Positions 46,061 through 51,111 of a stretch of DNA of 51,111 nucleotides are shown piece by piece. The notes below the pieces were generated by a model. It did no database searches. It saw nothing but the letters and a program-made list of their open reading frames with translations, and was not told where the DNA came from. Made by a program: the position numbers and the translations under genes. The stretch's first letter is position 1. Every line of letters begins with the position of its first letter. The stretch comes from an uncultured Ruminococcus sp. (GTDB taxonomy: Bacteria > Bacillota > Clostridia > Oscillospirales > CAG-272). The stretch covers positions 1 through 51,111 of the forward strand of contig CACWOQ010000010.1 of NCBI GenBank assembly GCA_902762505.1, given 5' to 3'.

Positions 46061-47170
46061 ATGATAATACAGTTGGAAGAAGCAAAGCTCAGACTCGGAG
46101 CGCTTAAAGACGAGGTACGGGAATACGGGGTGACCATCAAGGTCGACGAGCTCCGCAGTACCGCCGCCGAAATGGACAAAGTCATGGAAGCGCCCGATTT
46201 CTGGAACGACCAGGCAAACGCGACGAAGCACCTGCAGCAGCTTAAAACGATAAAGGACAAGATCGAAGTATACGACAAGCTCAAGGCTGACGTTGATGAT
46301 ACGTATGATCTGATCGAGATGTCGATCGAAGAAGGCGACGATTCAAACACCGAGGAGTTTCTGTCCGACGTTGCGAAGATAGAAGAAAAACTCGAGCATC
46401 TCAATATCGAAGTCCTGCTGTCCGGTGAATACGATAAAAACAACGCCATCCTTTCGTTCCACCCGGGCGCCGGCGGCACCGAGGCTCAGGACTGGGCGCA
46501 GATGCTTTACAGGATGTACACGCGCTGGGGCGAAAAGAACGGATACAAGGTAAAGCTCGTAGACTGGCTCGACGGCGAGGAAGCGGGTATTAAAAGCGCC
46601 ACAATAACCATCGAAGGCAAAAACGCGTACGGCTATCTTAAGAGCGAAAACGGAGTTCACAGACTTGTTCGCGTATCTCCGTTCGACGCTTCGGGCAGAC
46701 GTCACACCTCGTTTGCGTCAGTCGAGGTCACGCCTGAAATGGACGATACGAACGATATAGAGATCAGAGACGAGGATCTCGAAATAACGACGCATAAATC
46801 AAGCGGTGCGGGCGGTCAGCACATCAACAAGACTGAATCCGCTATAAGGATCGTCCACAAGCCGACCGGTATCGTCGTCGGCTGTCAGACGGAGCGCAGC
46901 CAGCTTCAGAATAAGGAAACGGCGATGAAAATGCTGAAAAGCAAGCTCGTCGAGATAAAGATCCGCGAAAATCTCGAAAAGATCGAAGATATCACGGGTG
47001 AGAAATCAAATATAGAGTGGGGCTCTCAGATACGCTCATACGTATTCATGCCGTACACTCTCGTTAAGGACACGCGGACAGGTTATGAGACCGGCAACAT
47101 CCAGGCTGTCATGGACGGAGATATTGACGGATTCATAAACGCGTATTTGCGAATGTTTGTAAAGATCTGA
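46061..47170 (+). CDS. prfB: peptide chain release factor 2
   Basis: A 369-residue RF2, which recognises UGA and UAA. The catalytic GGQ is in SSGAGGQHINKTESA, and the stop-codon tripeptide SPF is in VRVSPFDASGRRHTSF. GAGGTEAQDWAQML is standard. The reading frame is open from ATG 46061 with no internal UGA frameshift site, unlike the programmed +1 frameshift found in many bacterial prfB genes. GGAGG lies 10 bases before the start. The 102-bp gap from the PHP gene contains a hairpin and no convincing promoter. Confidence 0.96.
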   Translation: MIIQLEEAKLRLGALKDEVREYGVTIKVDELRSTAAEMDKVMEAPDFWNDQANATKHLQQLKTIKDKIEVYDKLKADVDDTYDLIEMSIEEGDDSNTEEFLSDVAKIEEKLEHLNIEVLLSGEYDKNNAILSFHPGAGGTEAQDWAQMLYRMYTRWGEKNGYKVKLVDWLDGEEAGIKSATITIEGKNAYGYLKSENGVHRLVRVSPFDASGRRHTSFASVEVTPEMDDTNDIEIRDEDLEITTHKSSGAGGQHINKTESAIRIVHKPTGIVVGCQTERSQLQNKETAMKMLKSKLVEIKIRENLEKIEDITGEKSNIEWGSQIRSYVFMPYTLVKDTRTGYETGNIQAVMDGDIDGFINAYLRMFVKI

Positions 47171-47183
47171 AAGGAGCACTGAT

Positions 47184-47594
47184 ATGAAGTTCGATATCAA
47201 AAAAGGAAGAGAAAGATATAAGAAAAACGAAAGACTCGTGAACCTCATAACCGCGTTCACGCTTCTCGTACAGTTCGTCGCGGTGCTCATCACAGCGCTT
47301 GCGGCTGAGAAAAAGGGCAAAGCGCCGAAGCTCATCGTCATACTTTCGGCGATAGGCGGCGCGATAGGCGGATATTTCCTTTACAAGGAGGTCGCCGCTC
47401 CCGCCATTTCCAAAAAGATAGCCGAATATACCCTCGGCGATGACGACGGCTTCGATCTTGACGACGATTTCAACGCTTACGCCGATTCTGTCGGCGAGCC
47501 CGATCTGTCCTGGTATGAGGACGAGGATGAGGAATTCGATCCCGAATCCATAATGAACGAGGCGGCCGCGGCAGCGGAGGAAAAAGCCGAATAA
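47184..47594 (+). CDS. small membrane protein of unknown function with acidic tail
   Basis: A 136-residue protein I do not recognise. A basic N-terminus (KKGRERYKKNER) leads into two membrane helices (about 19-41 and 48-66), the second glycine-rich (SAIGGAIGGYFLYKEV). The remaining 65 residues are strongly acidic (DDDGFDLDDDF, YEDEDEEFDPE) and end in an alanine/glutamate run. It starts 13 bp after prfB with AAAGGAG upstream, and a terminator follows at 47600. The acidic tail would face the cytoplasm if both ends are inside. Confidence 0.7.
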   Translation: MKFDIKKGRERYKKNERLVNLITAFTLLVQFVAVLITALAAEKKGKAPKLIVILSAIGGAIGGYFLYKEVAAPAISKKIAEYTLGDDDGFDLDDDFNAYADSVGEPDLSWYEDEDEEFDPESIMNEAAAAAEEKAE

Positions 47595-47599
47595 TGATC

Positions 47600-47635
47600 A
47601 AAAAGACGGCACGGCACGCACCGTGTCGCTTTTTG
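47600..47635 (+). terminator. intrinsic terminator before the two-component operon
   Basis: A stem of AAAAAG, CG and CACGG with the matching CCGTG, CG and CTTTTT (one bulge and a G-T pair), closing in a T-run. It ends the prfB/small membrane protein unit 17 bp before the response regulator ATG. Confidence 0.65.
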
Positions 47636-47651
47636 AATTGACGGAGGAAAT

Positions 47652-48326
47652 ATGTTCCATATTCTCGTAGCGGACGATGATAAAAATACAAGAAAATATT
47701 TCAAGGCCGTGCTTGAAGCGGAGAATTACACCGTTTTTACGGCATCTAACGGAGAAGAAGCGCTTCAGACGCTTGACAGTCAGTATATAGATCTCGTCGT
47801 GCTTGACGTAATGATGCCGGGTCTTGACGGATACGAATTCACAAAAGCTCTGCGTGAGACGGGAAACGATATTCCCGTCCTTATGGTCTCGGCGAAGCAG
47901 CTTCCCGCGGACAGGCACCTCGGCTTTCTGTCCGGAGCTGACGATTATATAACAAAGCCGGTAGACGAAACGGAGATGCTTCTTCGTATAAAAGCGCTGC
48001 TTCGCCGGGCTAAGATCGCGAGCGAAAGGAGAATAGAGATCGGCGACGTGGTGCTGGATTACGACAGTCTCACGGTCACGCGCGGTTCCGTATCACAGGA
48101 GCTGCCTCAGAAGGAATTCCTTTTACTTTATAAGCTGCTTTCGTATCCCGGAAAGATTTTCACACGAATACAGCTCATGGATGAAATATGGGGCACCGAC
48201 AGCGATACGGGATGGGAGACCGTCACAGTACATATCGCGCGCCTGCGCAAACGTTTCGAAGGCTTTGACGAATTTGAGATCGAATCTGTACGCGGTCTCG
48301 GCTACAAGGCGGTGAAAAAGAAATGA
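47652..48326 (+). CDS. OmpR/PhoB-family response regulator
   Basis: A 224-residue two-component regulator. The receiver has the acidic pocket DDD (9-11), phospho-acceptor Asp52 in VVLDVMMPGLDG, and the Ser and Lys sites in MVSAK and YITKPVDE. The C-terminal winged helix (about 128-224) has QELPQKEFLLLYKLLSYPG and VHIARLRKRFEGF, ending VRGLGYKAVKK. It overlaps the kinase gene by 4 bp (ATGA), so the pair is translationally coupled. No target genes are visible in the flanks. Confidence 0.93.
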   Translation: MFHILVADDDKNTRKYFKAVLEAENYTVFTASNGEEALQTLDSQYIDLVVLDVMMPGLDGYEFTKALRETGNDIPVLMVSAKQLPADRHLGFLSGADDYITKPVDETEMLLRIKALLRRAKIASERRIEIGDVVLDYDSLTVTRGSVSQELPQKEFLLLYKLLSYPGKIFTRIQLMDEIWGTDSDTGWETVTVHIARLRKRFEGFDEFEIESVRGLGYKAVKKK

Positions 48327-49387
48327 ACGACAAAAAGAGTATTGAGCGGAACAACAGATATTCTCTTACGCTCCTGTTTTCCGGCATTGTTCTGATACTT
48401 CTGATAGCGACCGCCGTAATCGTTACCGGGGTGATCATTCTGTTCGTATATACCGGCGTTCTGCAGTTCGACGAATCGAATTTCAATCCGGGCTCATATA
48501 TCCTGTTCATTCTTTTGTTCAGTCTTGTGATCGGCGCGGCTATTTCGTTTTTGCTCAGCAAAATACCGCTGAAACCCGTAAATAAAATACTGAACGCGAT
48601 GAACAGGCTTGCGTCCGGAGACTATTCGGCGCGTCTTTCATTTAAGTCGCCGATAAGCAAGCATCCGACGATCGCCGAAATGACGGACAGCTTCAATACA
48701 ATGGCGGCGGAGCTTCAAAAAACAGAAGTCCTCAATTCCGACTTTATAAACAATTTCAGCCACGAATTCAAAACTCCGATAGTTTCCATTGCCGGATTTG
48801 CAAAGCTTTTAAAAAGAAACGATCTTTCGGATGAGGACAGAAAAGAGTATCTCGATATAATCGAGGAGGAATCCCTGCGTCTGTCTCAGATGACGACGAA
48901 CGTTTTGAATCTTACGAAAATAGAGAATCAGAACGCTCTGACCGTGCTCAACACGTACAACGTTTCCGAGCAGCTGCGCACGTGCGTGCTCATGCTTGAA
49001 AGAAAATGGAGCAAAAAGAACATAGAGATCTGTATCGATATAGATGAGTATAACGTACGCGCGAACGAAGAGCTGTTGAAGCAGGTGTGGATAAACCTGC
49101 TTGACAACGCGATAAAATTCTGCCGCGGTTCTTCAACTGTAACGGTCAACGTGGATAAATCGGATTATTTCTTTGAAGTGTCGATCGAAAACGAATCGGA
49201 ACCTCTCGGAGAAGAACAGCTCGGGCGAATCTTTGATAAATTTTATCAGGCGGATGAATCTCATTCAACGGAAGGCAGCGGTATAGGTCTGGCGATCGTT
49301 AAAAAGATCGTATCGCTTCACAACGGAAAAGTAAACGCAAAATGTGAGAACGGAAAGATGACAGTTTCCGTAAAGATACCTCAATAA
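48323..49387 (+). CDS. sensor histidine kinase
   Basis: A 354-residue membrane kinase partner of the regulator just upstream. Two transmembrane helices (about 15-42 and 58-80) enclose a sensor loop of only about 15 residues, so it likely senses within the membrane or through a partner. HAMP (about 82-135) is followed by the HisKA box NFSHEFKTPIVSIAGFAKLL with His147, and the ATPase domain with N box LLDNAIKFCRG, G1-type FDKFYQAD and GSGIGLAIVKKIV. The small loop matches intramembrane-sensing kinases of Firmicutes, often cell-envelope stress sensors. Confidence 0.92.
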   Translation: MNDKKSIERNNRYSLTLLFSGIVLILLIATAVIVTGVIILFVYTGVLQFDESNFNPGSYILFILLFSLVIGAAISFLLSKIPLKPVNKILNAMNRLASGDYSARLSFKSPISKHPTIAEMTDSFNTMAAELQKTEVLNSDFINNFSHEFKTPIVSIAGFAKLLKRNDLSDEDRKEYLDIIEEESLRLSQMTTNVLNLTKIENQNALTVLNTYNVSEQLRTCVLMLERKWSKKNIEICIDIDEYNVRANEELLKQVWINLLDNAIKFCRGSSTVTVNVDKSDYFFEVSIENESEPLGEEQLGRIFDKFYQADESHSTEGSGIGLAIVKKIVSLHNGKVNAKCENGKMTVSVKIPQ

Positions 49388-49431
49388 CAGATGAATACAG
49401 CGCCTCAGTTTATTTTCGGTTTATTTTGATT

Positions 49432-49440
49432 TGGTATGAT
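49432..49440 (+). promoter_or_regulatory. extended -10 promoter of degV-plsY
   Basis: TGGTATGAT matches an extended -10 element (TGn then TATGAT), 28 bp before the ATG at 49469. The -35 region is poor, as is usual with extended -10 promoters. Confidence 0.45.
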
Positions 49441-49468
49441 ATGTGCAGTATTATAACTGAGGTGCTTT

Positions 49469-50368
49469 ATGAGAAAAGTAAAAGTCATTACCGATTCATG
49501 CTCTGATCTTACACCGGAGCTTATGGAAAAATACGGCGTTGATTACGCCAAAATGAACACCGTATATAAAGAAATAACAACGCCGGCGGATCTTTCCTGG
49601 AGTTACGATGACGTTCACGCTCTCTACGGGATAATGCGCGGAGGCGACAGAGTCACCACGACGCAGGTCCCTGTTGAAGAATTCGACAGGATCTTCCGTT
49701 TATATCTCGGTGAAGGTTATGATATAGTGTACGTCGGATGCTGCGTAAAACAGTCCGGGTCCGTAGACACTGCGCGCGTACACGCGAAAGAAATACTTCC
49801 GGAGTATCCCGGCGCAAAGATCATAGTTGTCGATTCGCTTCACGCGTCTATGGGCGAAGGTATCCTCGCAATAGAAGGCGCAAAATACGCGGCGCAGGGT
49901 CACGACGCTGACGAAGTTGCGTCTTATCTTGAAGAGAAACGCAAGTATCTGCATCAGTTCGTTACCGTACATACTCTTGACTTCCTTCGCAAATCCGGAA
50001 GGATAAGCACCACGTCCGCGTTTTTCGGTAATCTTCTCGGTGTAAAGCCGATTATAATAGCCGACGCGGAGGGCGCGCAGGCGGCGATCAAAAAGGTGAA
50101 GGGAAGAGCCAATTCCATCAAAGAGATCGTTTCGCTTCTGTCCGAATCCATGACCGAGCCTGAGGAACAGACGGTTTACGTCGCCCACGCGGACTGCGAA
50201 AAGGAAGAGATCGATCTGCTCGTTTCAGCGATAAAAGAGAAAATACCGTGCAAGGACGTATACGTCGGCTATATCGGACCGATTATCGGCGCGTCGATCG
50301 GACCGGACGCCGTAGCGATATTCGGCTTCGGCAAGCAGATAACGTATAAGTTATCGGATAACAAGTGA
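49469..50368 (+). CDS. DegV-family fatty-acid-binding protein
   Basis: A 299-residue DegV-family protein. Members bind a fatty acid between two domains, and FakB proteins of this family present it to the kinase FakA. The opening VKVITDSCSDLTPELMEKYG, the loop TTTQVPVEEF, and HTLDFLRKSGRIS are the family signatures. C-terminal IGASIGPDAVAIFGFG fits. GAGGTG lies 4-5 bases before the ATG. plsY begins 1 bp after its stop; since FakB supplies acyl-phosphate and PlsY uses acyl-phosphate, the pairing is metabolically coherent. fakA is not in the window. Confidence 0.92.
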   Translation: MRKVKVITDSCSDLTPELMEKYGVDYAKMNTVYKEITTPADLSWSYDDVHALYGIMRGGDRVTTTQVPVEEFDRIFRLYLGEGYDIVYVGCCVKQSGSVDTARVHAKEILPEYPGAKIIVVDSLHASMGEGILAIEGAKYAAQGHDADEVASYLEEKRKYLHQFVTVHTLDFLRKSGRISTTSAFFGNLLGVKPIIIADAEGAQAAIKKVKGRANSIKEIVSLLSESMTEPEEQTVYVAHADCEKEEIDLLVSAIKEKIPCKDVYVGYIGPIIGASIGPDAVAIFGFGKQITYKLSDNK

Positions 50369-50369
50369 T

Positions 50370-50990
50370 ATGAAGATCGCAATATGGTTCATCGCGGCGA
50401 TCTGTTCGTATCTGATCACCGGTGTAAATCTTTCGATAATACTGTCACACGTCATATATCACGAGGATATACGCGAAAAGGGCAGCAAAAACGCGGGCTT
50501 TACAAACTTCAAGCGCGTTTACGGAAATAAATACGCGTGGTTCATATTTGCATTCGATATATTGAAAGCCGCGCTGCCGGCTCTTGTATTCGGATTGTGC
50601 TTCAAGTCTTTATACGGCAATTTTCAGCTCGGAGCCGCGTACGCAGGCGTGTTTGCAATGCTCGGACACGCGTATCCGGTATTCTACGGATTTAAAGGCG
50701 GTAAAGGCTTTCTTGTCTGTCTCGGAACTCTGTTTTTCCTCGACTGGCGCGCGGGGCTGATAGCTTTTGCGGTAATGTGCGTTTTGCTTCTGACGGTAAA
50801 ATACATGTCGGTTGCGACAATGTCAGCTCTTACCGTAGGAGCGATTCTTCTTCCTGTTTTCAGGTGTGACGTCGCGGCGTGTATTATGTTTGCGTGCTGT
50901 GTTCTGTTCATGATATACAGACACAAAGGGAATATCGTCAGACTTATACGCCACGAGGAATCGAAATTCAGCCTGAGCGGTAAAAAATAA
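50370..50990 (+). CDS. plsY: glycerol-3-phosphate acyltransferase PlsY
   Basis: A 206-residue polytopic membrane enzyme that transfers an acyl group from acyl-phosphate to glycerol-3-phosphate, the first step of phospholipid synthesis. The three PlsY motifs are recognisable: GSKNAGFTN (canonical GSGNxGATN, with two changes), GHAYPVFYGFKGGKG, and the RHKGNIVRLIRHEE end. There are about five or six membrane helices. It starts 1 bp after the DegV gene. No terminator is seen before the insertion sequence boundary at about 51014. Confidence 0.92.
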   Translation: MKIAIWFIAAICSYLITGVNLSIILSHVIYHEDIREKGSKNAGFTNFKRVYGNKYAWFIFAFDILKAALPALVFGLCFKSLYGNFQLGAAYAGVFAMLGHAYPVFYGFKGGKGFLVCLGTLFFLDWRAGLIAFAVMCVLLLTVKYMSVATMSALTVGAILLPVFRCDVAACIMFACCVLFMIYRHKGNIVRLIRHEESKFSLSGKK

Positions 50991-51013
50991 AGCAAAAAAG
51001 GTGTCGGACAAAT

Positions 51014-51111
51014 TGAACCGCCCCAAATTGTACGGACAGTACAAAAGAGGCCACCAATGGCATAATATTTAGTTATCAAACAACAGACTGATGCCTAAAT
51101 TCCATAGGTGT
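51014..51111 (-). mobile_element. right end of an IS3-family-like insertion sequence (partial)
   Basis: From 51014 the sequence TGAACCGCCCCAAATTGTAC has the look of an IS3-family terminal repeat (TG at the tip, then a C-run and AAATTGT). Reading inward on the minus strand, a transposase C-terminus ends at 51076. Between them TTGTAC-GGACA-GTACAA (51028-51044) forms an interrupted palindrome. The rest of the element is beyond the window, so the family call rests on this end only. Confidence 0.6.
51076..51111 (-). CDS. IS3-family-like transposase, last 11 residues (partial)
   Basis: The minus-strand frame entering from the window edge reads TPMEFRHQSVV and then TGA. IS3-family OrfB transposases commonly finish with a 'LGYxTPxEFR' type end, so this fits the tail of an rve-domain transposase. 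Only 11 codons are visible, so the call depends on the neighbouring terminal-repeat-like sequence. Confidence 0.5.
   Translation of the reverse strand, partial: TPMEFRHQSVV

Overview
The window looks like chromosome from an uncultured anaerobic Clostridia-type Firmicute, probably a gut or other plant-fibre-associated lineage. The evidence is a CIRCE-controlled hrcA-grpE-dnaK-dnaJ-prmA operon, a SpoVB-like flippase, a PrsA-like foldase lipoprotein, PlsY, a B. subtilis-type MnmM (YtqB), clear sigma-A promoters (TTGACA/TATAAT with 16-17 bp spacers), strong AGGAGG ribosome sites and some TTG/GTG starts. Base composition looks balanced. The exact family cannot be assigned by reading.

Layout. 1-51: 3' part missing of a minus-strand tRNA-Glu(CTC), with its own promoter on the end of a spoVB-like gene (89-1663). 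1793-4190: foldase lipoprotein and diacylglycerol-kinase-type lipid kinase. 4238-12872 (minus): two MacB-type ABC transporter fusions followed by a secreted GH78 alpha-L-rhamnosidase lipoprotein. 13051-20397 (plus): tight operon of cytosolic GH78, an Ig/FN3 surface protein, MTA/SAH nucleosidase and an unrecognised large protein with a likely six-hairpin fold. 20446-21781: M19 dipeptidase (minus) and a DUF1294 membrane protein. 21844-27597: heat-shock operon. 27582-28130: degenerate orphan response regulator (minus). 28251-31042: short GH78-like enzyme, GNAT acetyltransferase, MnmM. 31071-32294: DUF1015 protein (minus). 32446-35929: alaS, mscL, HIT hydrolase. 35966-39430 (minus): acyl-CoA/ACP ligase, acyl carrier protein, solute-binding lipoprotein. 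39693-45958: four-gene catabolic-looking operon (acyl-CoA ligase, zinc dehydrogenase, aldolase/SDR fusion, PHP hydrolase), whose promoter is bracketed by a 13-bp direct repeat. 46061-50990: prfB, small membrane protein, two-component system, DegV protein, PlsY. 51014-51111: the end of an IS3-family-like insertion sequence.

The genes suggest a rhamnose-glycan user: one rhamnosidase acts outside the cell, two inside, and the aldolase/dehydrogenase fusion resembles the enzyme that splits rhamnulose-1-phosphate. No rhamnose isomerase, kinase or sugar permease is in the window, so the link is inferred. There is no CRISPR array, prophage or defence island. The least explained parts are the 39693-45958 operon with its paired operator-like repeats, the unrecognised protein at 18403-20397, and the ligase/ACP/lipoprotein operon at 35966-39430. 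All gaps between genes are under 300 bp.
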